Shown in pieces: positions 16,980 through 25,757 of a DNA stretch of 64,000 bases (positions are counted from its first letter, which is position 1; the number at the start of each line of letters is the position of its first letter). Location: the NCBI GenBank assembly GCA_945861535.1, contig CAMAUZ010000019.1, positions 34,406-98,405 of the forward strand. Direction: 5' to 3'. The translations under genes were made by a program, and so were the position numbers. This stretch comes from Akkermansia muciniphila (GTDB lineage: Bacteria > Verrucomicrobiota > Verrucomicrobiia > Limisphaerales > BJHT01). The notes under the pieces are model-generated. The model was not told the DNA's origin. It saw only the letters and a list, made by a program, of their open reading frames with translations, and made no database searches.

Positions 16980-17936
16980 TCACGCCGCGCCGAAACCGAA
17001 CACCCGCGCTGCCGTGCCGCCCAGCACCTTCGCCTGGTCCGCCGCCGACATTCCCACCAACACCCCCCGCGTCCGCTCCCGATACGCGCGATACGACTCC
17101 GCCGTTGCGTTCTCATCGAAGCCCCCGCCGTAAATCATCCGCCCAGCGCCAAACGCCCCCGCCAGTTCGCGGATCACCGCCGTCACTTTTTCCAACGGCT
17201 GTTCCTCCGGCGTCGGCAGCGAGGAAATTTTCATCACCGTGTTCGGGAACCGCGCCCACCGCACGATCGCCGCATGATCCTCCCGCGTCCCCTGAAACGG
17301 CCGCCCCAAGTGATCGATCACCACCGTCGTCTGCGCGAACTCCTTGATCAGCGGCTCGAAGCCGATCCCGAAGCGCGGCTCGAAATGCAACTGCACGCCC
17401 AGCCCCAGCTCCGCCGCCGCGCGCCACAGCTCGCGCAACTCCGGCTTCCCGAACGGCGGCAACCGGTCCGCCTGATACGCATGAATCCGCGCCGCCACGA
17501 CGCGCCCCGGGTTGCGTTTCACCAACGCCTGCATGGCGGGTATCGATCCCGGCCGCCCGGCGAAAAACAAACACGTCCCCTTCAGCCGCTTCCCGCCGAC
17601 CGCGAAGCACCGCTCCAGAAACCGGTGGTCATCCTGATACGGCTCAGGATGCACGATCACCGCGAAGTCCACGCCCGCGCCATCCATCCGCTGCAACAGC
17701 AACTCCGGCGGCGACGCCTTCTCCGGCCGATACGGCCCCTGCGGATGATACGGAAATCGCGCATCGCCCCCGCCCGCGAAGCAATGCACATGCGCATCCA
17801 CCACCGGCACGCGCGGCTCCGCCCCACGCGCCAGCGCTCCCGCCCCCAACACCGCGCCCACCGCCATGGTCTTCAGAAAATCCCGCCGCGCGCAGTCGCC
17901 CGCGCCCTCCGCCACCCGGTTCAACTCTGTTCTCAT
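16980..17936 (-). CDS. Tat-exported amidohydrolase (amidohydrolase_2, TIM-barrel metal hydrolase)
   Basis: A 318-residue protein. The N-terminus has a twin-arginine signal (CARRDFLKTMAVGAVLGAGALARGAE). The mature part begins VPVVDAHVHCFAGGG, the H-x-H metal motif of the amidohydrolase superfamily, and continues with VDFAVIVHPEPYQDD, GVQLHFEPRFG, TTVVIDHLGRPFQG and RMIYGGGFDEN (final metal-region Asp-like position). Relatives act as lactonases or decarboxylases in sugar and aromatic breakdown; the substrate here is unknown. A second ATG two codons upstream (17942) is possible; AAAGGG upstream suits the start at 17936 better by spacing. Confidence 0.85.
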   Translation of the reverse strand: MRTELNRVAEGAGDCARRDFLKTMAVGAVLGAGALARGAEPRVPVVDAHVHCFAGGGDARFPYHPQGPYRPEKASPPELLLQRMDGAGVDFAVIVHPEPYQDDHRFLERCFAVGGKRLKGTCLFFAGRPGSIPAMQALVKRNPGRVVAARIHAYQADRLPPFGKPELRELWRAAAELGLGVQLHFEPRFGIGFEPLIKEFAQTTVVIDHLGRPFQGTREDHAAIVRWARFPNTVMKISSLPTPEEQPLEKVTAVIRELAGAFGAGRMIYGGGFDENATAESYRAYRERTRGVLVGMSAADQAKVLGGTAARVFGFGAA

Positions 17937-17966
17937 AATCATTTTCCCTTTCCCAAATCGCTCACC

Positions 17967-18038
17967 GTAGCCGCCGACGTGAGGAGGCGGATCGGCCGCC
18001 GCGACGTGGCCCGTCCGCCTCCTCACGTCGGCGGCTAC
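17967..18038. repeat. Palindromic repeat, family A, copy 3
   Basis: The left arm GTAGCCGCCGACGTGAGGAG.. (from 17967) is inverted against ..CTCCTCACGTCGGCGGCTAC (to 18038), a stem of about 26 bp. It lies between cinA and the amidohydrolase start, followed by a short GTGAGACGCCTGCGGTACC fragment. Confidence 0.8.
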
Positions 18039-18117
18039 TATGCCACAGGCGGTGAGACGCCTGCGGTACCCCGCCCGCCGTCACTCAGCCACTCGCCGCC
18101 TCGCCACCAATCACGAA

Positions 18118-19386
18118 TCACTTTCCCCCACCCGCCTCCCTCCGCACCAAATCCAGCCCCTGCTGCGCCGTCACAAACTTGAACGTCTCCCGCTCATACC
18201 GATTCACCCGCGCCAGCACGCTTGTCCCGCGCGGGCCGGCCAGCGCAAGGAACACCGTCCCCACCGGCTTGCCCGGCGTCCCGCCCGTCGGCCCCGCGAT
18301 GCCCGTCGTCGCCAGCGCGTACGTCGCGCCGGTTCGTTGCCGCGCGCCCTCGGCCATCTCGCGCGCCACCGCCTCGCTCACCGCGCCGTGCGCCGCCAGC
18401 GTTTCCTCGCGCACGCCGAGGAACGTCTGCTTCGCCGCATTGCTATACGTCACCAGCCCCGCCAGAAAAACAGCCGACGCCCCCGGCACATTCGTGATGC
18501 GGTTCGCCACGAAACCGCCCGTGCAAGACTCCGCCACCGCCAGCGTCTCGCCCCGCGCCGTGAGCAACTGCACCAGCACCGACTCGATCTGATCATCGCC
18601 TTCGCCATACACCGCCGCCCCGAGCAACCGCCGCGAGATCGTCGCCGCCTCCGCCACCAACGCCGCGCCTTTCATCCCGTGCGCAACGAACCGCAAATCC
18701 ACCTCGCCCGTCCGCGCGCAATACCCCAGCTCCAGTCCCGTATCCGTCAGCGCCTTCAGCGGCCCCGCCACCGTCTCCTCCACCACCGATTCGCCAATGC
18801 CCGTCGTCTTCAGCGTGCGACACACGAACTCGTCCGCGAGCGGAAATTCCCGCGTCACCAGCGGCACCACGCTGTCCGTGAACATCGGCCGCAATTCCCG
18901 CGGCGGACCCGGCAACATCACCAGCAGCGACCGCCTCCCAGCCCCGCGAAACGCATTCGGCGCGACCGTCATCGCCAGCCCCGGCGCCGTCCCGTTGGGA
19001 TTCGGCAGAATCACCGCGCCCGCGGGAATCATCGCCTGCACCCGCGTGCTCGGCGGCATCACGCGATGCCGACCTGCGAAAAACTGCTCGATGTGCGCCA
19101 CCATCCCCGCGTCCTCGTGCAGCGGGCACCCCAGCAACTGCGCGATCAAATCCCGCGTGATGTCATCCGAGGTCGGCCCCAGCCCGCCCGTCGTGATGAT
19201 CAAATCCGCGCGCCCCAAAGCCTCGCGCACCGCCTGCTGAATGTCCGCTCCCGTGTCCGCCACCGCCACCTGCCGCGTCACCACATACCCGCGGTCCGCG
19301 AGCTGCCGACAGAGCCACTGCTGATGCGTGTTGAGCACCCGGCCCAACAGCAGTTCCGAGCCGGTGTTGATGAGTTCAATGTTCAT
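18118..19386 (-). CDS. cinA: CinA-family nicotinamide-nucleotide amidohydrolase
   Basis: A 422-residue two-domain protein. The N-terminal MoaB/MogA-like domain (1-170) has NTGSELLLGRVLNTHQQWL and TTGGLGPTSDDITRDL, associated in the family with ADP-ribose pyrophosphatase activity. The C-terminal PncC domain (about 255-415) has AVAESCTGGFVANRIT, FLAGLVTYSNAAKQ and TGIAGPTGGTPGKPVGTVF, which deamidates NMN to recycle NAD. Length and motif order match full-length CinA. Despite the 'competence-damage' name, no recA or competence gene is adjacent. The gene is intact. Confidence 0.93.
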   Translation of the reverse strand: MNIELINTGSELLLGRVLNTHQQWLCRQLADRGYVVTRQVAVADTGADIQQAVREALGRADLIITTGGLGPTSDDITRDLIAQLLGCPLHEDAGMVAHIEQFFAGRHRVMPPSTRVQAMIPAGAVILPNPNGTAPGLAMTVAPNAFRGAGRRSLLVMLPGPPRELRPMFTDSVVPLVTREFPLADEFVCRTLKTTGIGESVVEETVAGPLKALTDTGLELGYCARTGEVDLRFVAHGMKGAALVAEAATISRRLLGAAVYGEGDDQIESVLVQLLTARGETLAVAESCTGGFVANRITNVPGASAVFLAGLVTYSNAAKQTFLGVREETLAAHGAVSEAVAREMAEGARQRTGATYALATTGIAGPTGGTPGKPVGTVFLALAGPRGTSVLARVNRYERETFKFVTAQQGLDLVRREAGGGK

Positions 19387-19873
19387 GCCGCGAACCTTGG
19401 CACGCGCCCGCCCGGTGTCTCAACCTGGAAACCACGGTTGAGGCGAACCCCGAAAGGCACGAAAATAAAGGGCCGGGTCGCGGTTGGGCAGGACCGCATT
19501 ACCTTCCCACCGATGGCACTTCCCGTTTCGGCCAGCACCTCTTCCTTCGTGCGGGCGCATCTCAGTTTCTTGCAATGCGAACGGGCGGCTGCGGTGCAGC
19601 GTCGCCGGACTGGCGCAACGGACGCGTTCTCGCTCGCCCCGTCATTCTCCCGTTGAGAGGGAGAATTTTCGGCCGCGCTCGGCGGAGCGGAAGCGTTCGG
19701 ATTGGCGCAGAGCGAGCGAACCGGCTCCTACTCCCCGCGGGAGGGGGGGTGAGTGAGAACGGAGACGAATTGCCAACCAAGGTGCAAGAAGCTGCGCTGC
19801 GCCCCTTTGTTCCTTGGCCATTGCTCCTTCCCTTGAACTTTGAGCTTTATCCTTTGAGCTTTCGCCCCCCGCT
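19387..19873. repeat. 490 bp gap with assorted repeat fragments
   Basis: No gene is visible. At 19553-19574 there is a solitary GCGCATCTCAGTTTCTTGCA motif, the same as the end of the family C elements. Near 19642-19665 is a small hairpin ATTCTCCC-GTTGAGA-GGGAGAAT. The block at 19726-19750 (CTCCCCGCGGGAGGGGG) is another hairpin. At 19830-19864 a family E repeat (TTGAGCTTTATCCTTTGAGC) ends just before the ftsK stop. Confidence 0.6.
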
Positions 19874-22627
19874 TCACACCGCGTGCTGCTGGTTGCCGTC
19901 CGCACCGCCGCCGTCGAGGTCGATCAGGATTTCGCGCGGCTCGGCGCCGTTGCTCGGGCCGACGATGCCGCGTTGTTCCAGCTCGTCCATGATGCGCGCC
20001 GCGCGGCCGTAGCCGAGCCGCAGGCGGCGCTGCAACAGCGACACGCTGGCCTTCTGCTCGCTGCGGATGACTTCGATGCACTGCTCGATGACGCCCTCGT
20101 CCTCGTCGAGTCCGCCTTCCTCGCCATCCATGCTGCTGACCGGCTTTTGCAACTGCTGATGAATCTCGACCTCGTAGCTGGGCTTGCCCTGCTTCGCGAT
20201 GAAGTCCACGACGTCCTGGATTTCCTGGTCGGTGATGAGCACGCCCTGCGCGCGGATCAGCCGCGCCGAGCCGGGCGGCAGATAGAGCATGTCGCCTTTG
20301 CCGAGCAGTTTGTCCGCGCCCATCGCATCGAGAATCGTGCGCGAGTCCACGCGCGCGGCGACCTGGAACGCGATGCGCGCCGGGATGTTCGCCTTGATGA
20401 CGCCGGTGATGACATCGACCGACGGCCGCTGCGTGGCGACGATGCAGTGGATGCCCGCCGCCCGCGCCATCTGCGTGATGCGCGCGATGGCCATCTCGAC
20501 ATCCGCCGGCGCGACGAGCATCAGGTCCGCCAGCTCGTCGATGATCACCACGATGTAACTGAGCTTCTCGGGAATGATGATATCGTCGTCGCGCGGCACC
20601 ACGATCTGCTCGTCCACCTCGACCGCGAATCCATCCGCGCCCGCCTCGACTTTTTCCTTCTTCGCCATCAGCGGCAGCTCGGGTTCGCTCTGCGGCAGCG
20701 GCTTGTCCTTCGGGCGTTCGTTGAATGACTTGATGTTGCGCACGCCGACGCGCGCGAAAATCTGGTAGCGCTTCTCCATCTCGTTCACGACCCAGCGCAG
20801 CGCGAGGATGACTTTCTTCGGATCGTTTACCACCGGCACGACCAGGTGTGGCAGCGAGTTGTATTGCTGCAGCTCGACGACCTTGGGATCGATCATCACG
20901 AAGCGCAGTTGGTCGGGGCTGAACTTGTAGAGCAGCGACGCGATGATGGCGTTGATGCACACGGATTTGCCCGACCCGGTGCTGCCGGCGATCAGGCAGT
21001 GCGGCATCTCGGCGAGGTCCGCGATGATCGGATGGCCGTACACGTCCTTGCCCAGCGCGAGCGGGATGCGGCACTTGGTGTTCTTCCATTCATCCGACTC
21101 GAGCAGGTCGCGCATGATGACCTTGGTCTTGATGAGGTTGGGGACCTCGATGCCGACCGAACTTTTGCCGGGCACGGGCGCGAGAATGTGGATGCGCTCG
21201 GCCTTCAGCGCGGCGGCGATGTTGTTGGTGAGGCCGGAGATTTTTTCGAGCTTCACGCCGGGCGCGGGATGCAGCTCGTAGCGCGTGATGGTCGGGCCTT
21301 TGGTGATGTCGCCGAGCGCCACGTCGATGTCGAATTGCGCCAGCGTTTGCTGCATGAGCCGGGCGTTGGCCATCAGCTCCTCCTTCGATTCCGTGGGCCG
21401 CAAGGTCATGTCCGGCTGCTGGAGAAAATCCATCGGCGGCACCTTGTAGTTCCCGATCAAGGGCGTGGCCGCCACGGTGATGGGCTTGGGCTTTTTCGGC
21501 ACGAGCTTGGGCCGCGGCGACATGGCCACCGGCGCGAACGGCGGCGCGGACGACGACGCGGCGGCACCGTTGGCGTCCGGCTTGTTGGCGGAATCGGCTG
21601 CGTTGCCGGGCTTCGGCGCGTCGGTTTTTTCGCCGGACTTTTCGCCCGGTTTTCCGGCCGAACGCCCGAGCACCTGCTCGGTGGTGGCCGCGGCGAGTTC
21701 CTGCGCGGTGATGATGAGCGCGGCTTTTTCTTTTTCCTTCGCGGCGGCCGCGGCGGCGGCGGCGGCGGTCTCCGCCGCGGGTTTGGCTGCTTTGCCACCG
21801 GCTTCGGGCCAGGAATTGGCGACGCTCAGATCGCGCACCCGCGGCTCCGGCACGGGCTTCATGTCCGGCCCGAGTGTGGGACCGGTCGGGGCTTCCTTGC
21901 CCGCTCCGGCAGCCTCGGCCTTCGCGTCGGCCTTCACGTCGGTCTTGGCTTCCGGCTTGCCGGACTTCGCGCCCTTGGCGAGCTGCTGTTCCAGGCGGCG
22001 GGCTTCGCGTTCGAGCTCGCGCGTCCGCTGTTGCAGCGCGAATTCCTCCGCCTCAGAGGGCGCACGGAAACGGAACCAGGCATCCTCGACCCACGCAAAG
22101 ACCTTGAAGTTGGTGAAGCAGACCAGGCTGATCAGATAGAGCGTCGCGACGAGAATGGTCGCGCCCACCGTGCCGAAATGGCTGAACACATAATCGTTGA
22201 AGAACTGGCCCACGACCCCCCCGGCGCTCGGGGCGTTGAGCCGCCGCCCGAGGTCATCGAACAGCGTCGGATACAGCGCCAGCCAGACCATGCTGCACAA
22301 AAACATCAGCGCCGCCCAACCCCAGCGCGTGCGCAGATAAGCCAGCGCCGTGAAAAACTGCGCCAGCCCCAGCGCCAGCAGCAGCGGCGGCAACAGGTAC
22401 GCCGCCGCGCCGAACAGGAAGAAAAAACCATGCGCCGTCCACGCGCCGAACAGCCCGATCAGGTTGTGCCGGGGAACATTGACGTCCGTGCGGTTGAACG
22501 AGACATCGCCCTTGTCGAACGAGAACATCGCGATCAGCAGCAGCACCGACAGGCTGACCAGCACGATGCCGAGGATTTCCCCGGACCGCTGTTCGCCCGC
22601 CGTGTTGCCCGCATCTTTTCTCGCCAT
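19874..22627 (-). CDS. ftsK: DNA translocase FtsK/SpoIIIE
   Basis: A 917-residue septal DNA pump. Residues about 18-190 hold four membrane helices; 190-400 is an Ala/Pro/Lys-rich linker (the GCG/GCC run near 21740-21780 encodes poly-Ala). The alpha/beta motor follows: GVKLEKISGLTNNIAAALKA, Walker A AGSTGSGKSVCIN (about 547), Walker B VVIIDELADLMLVA, and ATQRPSVDVITGVIKANIPARIAF. The C-terminal gamma winged helix (850-917: ASVSLLQRRLRLGYGRAARIM) would read KOPS/SRS sites. The enzyme moves chromosome ends through the closing septum and activates XerCD at dif. Between Walker A and B an unusual insert (SEPELPLMAKKEKVEAGADG) is longer than in E. coli. Confidence 0.95.
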   Translation of the reverse strand: MARKDAGNTAGEQRSGEILGIVLVSLSVLLLIAMFSFDKGDVSFNRTDVNVPRHNLIGLFGAWTAHGFFFLFGAAAYLLPPLLLALGLAQFFTALAYLRTRWGWAALMFLCSMVWLALYPTLFDDLGRRLNAPSAGGVVGQFFNDYVFSHFGTVGATILVATLYLISLVCFTNFKVFAWVEDAWFRFRAPSEAEEFALQQRTRELEREARRLEQQLAKGAKSGKPEAKTDVKADAKAEAAGAGKEAPTGPTLGPDMKPVPEPRVRDLSVANSWPEAGGKAAKPAAETAAAAAAAAAKEKEKAALIITAQELAAATTEQVLGRSAGKPGEKSGEKTDAPKPGNAADSANKPDANGAAASSSAPPFAPVAMSPRPKLVPKKPKPITVAATPLIGNYKVPPMDFLQQPDMTLRPTESKEELMANARLMQQTLAQFDIDVALGDITKGPTITRYELHPAPGVKLEKISGLTNNIAAALKAERIHILAPVPGKSSVGIEVPNLIKTKVIMRDLLESDEWKNTKCRIPLALGKDVYGHPIIADLAEMPHCLIAGSTGSGKSVCINAIIASLLYKFSPDQLRFVMIDPKVVELQQYNSLPHLVVPVVNDPKKVILALRWVVNEMEKRYQIFARVGVRNIKSFNERPKDKPLPQSEPELPLMAKKEKVEAGADGFAVEVDEQIVVPRDDDIIIPEKLSYIVVIIDELADLMLVAPADVEMAIARITQMARAAGIHCIVATQRPSVDVITGVIKANIPARIAFQVAARVDSRTILDAMGADKLLGKGDMLYLPPGSARLIRAQGVLITDQEIQDVVDFIAKQGKPSYEVEIHQQLQKPVSSMDGEEGGLDEDEGVIEQCIEVIRSEQKASVSLLQRRLRLGYGRAARIMDELEQRGIVGPSNGAEPREILIDLDGGGADGNQQHAV

Positions 22628-22680
22628 TGCCGCAGATTAGTAAGCCGCACCCGGATTAGCAACACGGCGCGCGGGGGGAG

Positions 22681-22850
22681 GAAAGCTCCAAGGCTAAAGC
22701 TCACAGCTCAAGGGAAGGGTCAAGGATCAAGGTTCCAGACTGGGCTGGTCATTCAGTGGCTGGCACTGCGGTGGGTAGGGCGCGTCTGTCCCCAGCGCGC
22801 CGGTGGGAGGTCCACCCGCCCGCGGCGCGCTGAGGACAGACGCGCCCTAC
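22681..22850. repeat. Family E fragment and family B palindrome between ftsK and FHA gene
   Basis: The gap 22628-22934 contains AAAGCTCCAAGGCTAAAGCTC (about 22682-22702, family E, reverse orientation) and a full family B palindrome at 22775-22850 (GTAGGGCGCGTCTGTCCCCA with GGACAGACGCGCCCTAC). No gene is visible. Confidence 0.75.
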
Positions 22851-22923
22851 CCACCGCGCCGAGAGCTTGATTGGCCAGCGGCAAGGCGATCCGTTTCGTT
22901 CCAAACAGCGGAGAATCGGAGTT

Positions 22924-22960
22924 GTCTTTGAGCTTTAGCCTTTGAGCTTTGAGCTTTGCT
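22924..22960. repeat. Family E repeat overlapping the stop codon of the FHA gene
   Basis: CTTTGAGCTTTAGCCTTTGA followed by a further GCTTTGAGCTTTG. The TAA of the downstream-reading FHA gene (22935-22937, minus strand) lies inside this repeat, so its last codons (SSKLKG) are repeat-encoded. Other copies: 19830-19864, 22682-22702, 27927-27970, 42920-42953. Confidence 0.75.
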
Positions 22961-23615
22961 CGTCTCCGCCGTCGCCGACTTTCAAGCGCACTTCGCATTG
23001 CGTGGACATGCGAAGGGAATGGTTCCCGGTGAGAGGTTGGGGGGTGCCGCGGGGGAGTTCGCGGCCGTCGAGCTGGGTCGTGTTTTGCACGCCGGCGAGG
23101 GCGGTGAGGAACCATTGGCCGTCGCGCTGCGCAAGAGCGACGTGGCGGCGGGAAACGGTGCCGAGGCCGGCGAATATCTGGCAGCCGACGGTGCCTTCGC
23201 GGCCGATGATGTCGCCGTCGCGACACGCGAATCGTTGCGCGCCGACGGTGAGATGCAGCGCGGGTGCCACCGGAGAAGCGGCGACAGGTGTGGCTGTGCG
23301 TGTGGCGGCGGGCGCGGGTGGCGCGGTGCCGCCGCTCGGGGTCACGGCGCTCAGGTCATTGCCGCAACCCGCGCCGCCGCAGAGGAGGGCGTAGGATTCG
23401 TTGATGGTGCCGCAGAGGGGACAGACTTTGCGCGGAAGCGCGGGGGCGGCGGGGAGCGGTGCGGCTGACGCAGGTGCAGTCGCGGCGGGCGGCGCGGATC
23501 CGGGCGGGCGGGCGCTGTGGCCGCGGTCGAGGATGGGCTGGCCGCAGCCGCCGCAGATGGAGTCGTGGGGGGCGTTTTCGTGGCCACAGATCGGGCACGG
23601 GAGGCGTTGGCTCAT
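22935..23615 (-). CDS. Double zinc-ribbon and FHA-domain protein
   Basis: A 226-residue cytoplasmic protein. Residues 5-27 (CPICGHENAPHDSICGGCG) and about 64-88 (CPLCGTINESYALLCGGAGC) are two zinc ribbons, separated by an Ala/Pro linker. Residues 123-215 are an FHA phosphothreonine-binding domain: IIGREGTVG, then TVSRRHVALAQRDGQWFLT and VQNTTQLDGREL, matching the GR/SRRH/NT core. It would dock onto a Thr-phosphorylated partner; the kinase at 8.9-11.8 kb is one candidate but the link is only inference. The start overlaps the stop of the activase gene (ATGA). The stop codon sits in a family E repeat, so the C-terminus may have been altered. Confidence 0.82.
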   Translation of the reverse strand: MSQRLPCPICGHENAPHDSICGGCGQPILDRGHSARPPGSAPPAATAPASAAPLPAAPALPRKVCPLCGTINESYALLCGGAGCGNDLSAVTPSGGTAPPAPAATRTATPVAASPVAPALHLTVGAQRFACRDGDIIGREGTVGCQIFAGLGTVSRRHVALAQRDGQWFLTALAGVQNTTQLDGRELPRGTPQPLTGNHSLRMSTQCEVRLKVGDGGDEQSSKLKG

Positions 23616-24262
23616 GCGCGGACTTTCACGGGTTGATCGGAGGTGGTGCTGTCATAGCCGAGGGCGCGGAGTTTTTCACGCAGCTTGGCCATTGCCCCCG
23701 GCTCGGGGATGCCGGCCATCCAGATCGCGTCGCCTTCGAGCATGAGATCGAGCTGCCGCTGCGGCGACCACGGGCGCTGGTCGAGATCGGTCGGGTAGCG
23801 TTCACGGGCGAGCGGCGAGAGGAGAAAAATGCGCTGATTGTCGGAGCCGCGCAGGGCGAGGGTCTGGCCGGCGTGGGCGACGAACGGCTCGGAGATGAGC
23901 ACGTCGGCGAGCGCGAGGATGTCGGCGTGCTGGGCGAAGAGGCGTTCGTTGGGATAGCCGGAGAACACGAGCAAATCGCCGGCGGTCCGGGTGCGCAGGA
24001 GTTTCAGCAATTCGCGCAGCGCGTCGGGTTGGTCAAAGGGTTCGCCGCCGGAGATGGTGACGCCGTCGGCCTGCGCGAGCCACTGGGCGCAGCCCGAGAG
24101 CAGTTCGTCGAGGGCGATGCGGTGGTCGGGCAGGGCATCCCAAGTGTCGCGACTGACGCAGCCGGGGCAGTGGATCGAGCAGCCCTGAGTCCAGATGCCG
24201 AGGCGCCGCCCAAAGCCGAGCGTGGTGACCGGGAAGTGAACTTTGTTGATCGCGATGTGCAT
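23612..24262 (-). CDS. 4Fe-4S single-cluster radical-SAM activase (NrdG-like)
   Basis: A 216-residue protein. The N-terminus LGIWTQGCSIHCPGCVSRDTWD carries the CxxxCxxC cluster motif of radical SAM activating enzymes, followed by DGVTISGGEPFDQPDALREL, where GGE(P) binds S-adenosylmethionine, and LVFSGYPNERL. These are features of anaerobic ribonucleotide-reductase and pyruvate-formate-lyase activases, which install a glycyl radical. No glycyl-radical enzyme lies in the window and the last 70 residues are atypical. The ATG at 24262 (MHIAINKVHF) gives the right N-terminus. It is translationally coupled to the FHA gene, so its partner may be a different one from NrdD. Confidence 0.85.
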   Translation of the reverse strand: MHIAINKVHFPVTTLGFGRRLGIWTQGCSIHCPGCVSRDTWDALPDHRIALDELLSGCAQWLAQADGVTISGGEPFDQPDALRELLKLLRTRTAGDLLVFSGYPNERLFAQHADILALADVLISEPFVAHAGQTLALRGSDNQRIFLLSPLARERYPTDLDQRPWSPQRQLDLMLEGDAIWMAGIPEPGAMAKLREKLRALGYDSTTSDQPVKVRA

Positions 24263-24438
24263 GGTGTGGGGAGAGGGATAGCACCTTGGAGCGGGGCGGG
24301 ACAGTGGCAATCGGGGGAGAAGGATCGGGGCCGCTGCGAGTTGGCGGTGGCACCGCGCGCGAGCCGGTGTTTAGAGCATGGGCGACGGCGGGCGACCGCG
24401 GCGGAAAAATCGGTGCGGTGCGGCCGCGCGGTGCGGTG

Positions 24439-24604
24439 CCGGAGCGCGGCCTTCAGGCCGCAGAAACGTGCGTCTCGTATGCGATCAACGAATTTCCAGA
24501 CGATCGTTTCCGACGCACCAAATCGTGAGCGGCGGGACACATTCAGGTTGGTGGGAACGGCCGCTGCGGGCGGGCGTTTCTGCGGCCTGAAGGCCGCGCT
24601 CCGG
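24439..24604. repeat. Family F inverted pair with perfect 30-bp arms
   Basis: The left arm 24439-24468 (CCGGAGCGCGGCCTTCAGGC..) and the right arm 24575-24604 (..GCCTGAAGGCCGCGCTCCGG) are exact reverse complements over 30 bp and flank 106 bp of non-coding DNA. Each arm also contains its own small palindrome (GCGGCCTTCAGGCCGC). This fills most of the gap 24263-24629; no gene is visible. Confidence 0.85.
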
Positions 24605-24629
24605 TCGCCTTGACTGCATCGTTACGCCT

Positions 24630-25754
24630 TCAGCCGTAGAGCGGCATCGGCTCCAGCTTGAACTCGGGGAACACGCGGGCGAGGTCCGCATCGGGGCTGT
24701 GCCTTTTCAGAACCGCGGCGAGGACGTTGCGGTAGTTCGTGGTCACGGGGAGATCGCCGGGGTCTTCGAGAATCTCGGGCTTGAGCGTCGGCCAGTCGCC
24801 GAGGACGCGCCCGCCTTTCACGCCGCCGCCGACAACAAACATCACGCTGCCGCGTCCGTGGTCCGTGCCGAACGCCGAGTTCTCCGTCACGCGCCGCCCG
24901 AACTCGGTCATCACCACGACCGTCGTCGAGTCCATCGCCGCACCCATGTCGCGATAGAACGCGCCCAGCCCGCGCCCGAGCCGCGCCATCAGCGGGTCCA
25001 TGATCGTCCCCTGGTTCAGATGCGAATCCCAGCCGCCAAGGTCAATCGACGCGGCCTCCATGCCGACGCGCGCCTTGATCAGGCGGGCCACCTGCTGCAT
25101 CCCCTGGCCGAAATCATCCTTCGCATATTCCGCCCCGCCCGCGGGCTGATACGCCGTGGCGCGCAGGCGCTCGATGCGCCGCAACGCGTCCAGCGTGTCG
25201 CGGCCCGCCGCACCAAGCAATCCGCCCTCGCGCTGGTACAGGCTCTCGAGTTCCTTCTGTATCGGTGCGGCCTTGGTGCCGAGGGAGAATTCGTCGAGCG
25301 ATCGCAACACCGTCGCCGCGGGTGCGCCGCGCAGGCACTCGGGGACCGCGCGCCCAAACGCAATCGCCGACAGCGCGCCGGCGGACAGATTCGGCCGGTA
25401 GCGGAGGAACCTTCCGAGCCAGCCGCCCGCGACCTCGCCGCCGTGCTCCATCAAATCCTGCGCCTCGAAATGCGAGCGCGTGCTGTCCTCCGAGCCGACG
25501 GCGTGAACAATCGCCAAGGCCCCCTCCGTGTAGGCGGGCGCGAGGTCCTTGAGCAGCGGGTTCAGGCCGAAGAAACCATCGAGCTTCACCGCCTCCGCCT
25601 GGCGCACCGCGATGCGCGGACGCGCCCGATAGTAGCCGTCGTCCTGCAACGGCGCGACGAGGCTCAGGCCGTCGGCACCACCGCGCAGAAAAACCACGAC
25701 GAGTGCATGAGCGCTGTCACCATTGCCGGTGATGAGGGTCTTGGGCGCAGCCAT
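24630..25754 (-). CDS. DUF1501 domain protein without its own signal peptide
   Basis: A 374-residue member of DUF1501 (COG4102), the sulfatase-like/alkaline-phosphatase-fold family abundant in Planctomycetes and Verrucomicrobia. Motifs are LVVVFLRGGADGLSLVAP, EDSTRSHFEAQDLMEHG, TVVVMTEFGRRVTENSAFGTDHGRGSVMFVVGGGVKGG. Unlike the other DUF1501 genes here it begins directly with the domain (MAAPKTLITGNG) and has no Tat signal. The gene starts three bases after the DUF1800 stop, and the DUF1800 protein does have a Tat signal, so the two may be co-exported as a complex. The true biochemical role is unproven. Confidence 0.85.
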   Translation of the reverse strand: MAAPKTLITGNGDSAHALVVVFLRGGADGLSLVAPLQDDGYYRARPRIAVRQAEAVKLDGFFGLNPLLKDLAPAYTEGALAIVHAVGSEDSTRSHFEAQDLMEHGGEVAGGWLGRFLRYRPNLSAGALSAIAFGRAVPECLRGAPAATVLRSLDEFSLGTKAAPIQKELESLYQREGGLLGAAGRDTLDALRRIERLRATAYQPAGGAEYAKDDFGQGMQQVARLIKARVGMEAASIDLGGWDSHLNQGTIMDPLMARLGRGLGAFYRDMGAAMDSTTVVVMTEFGRRVTENSAFGTDHGRGSVMFVVGGGVKGGRVLGDWPTLKPEILEDPGDLPVTTNYRNVLAAVLKRHSPDADLARVFPEFKLEPMPLYG

Positions 25755-25757
25755 AAA

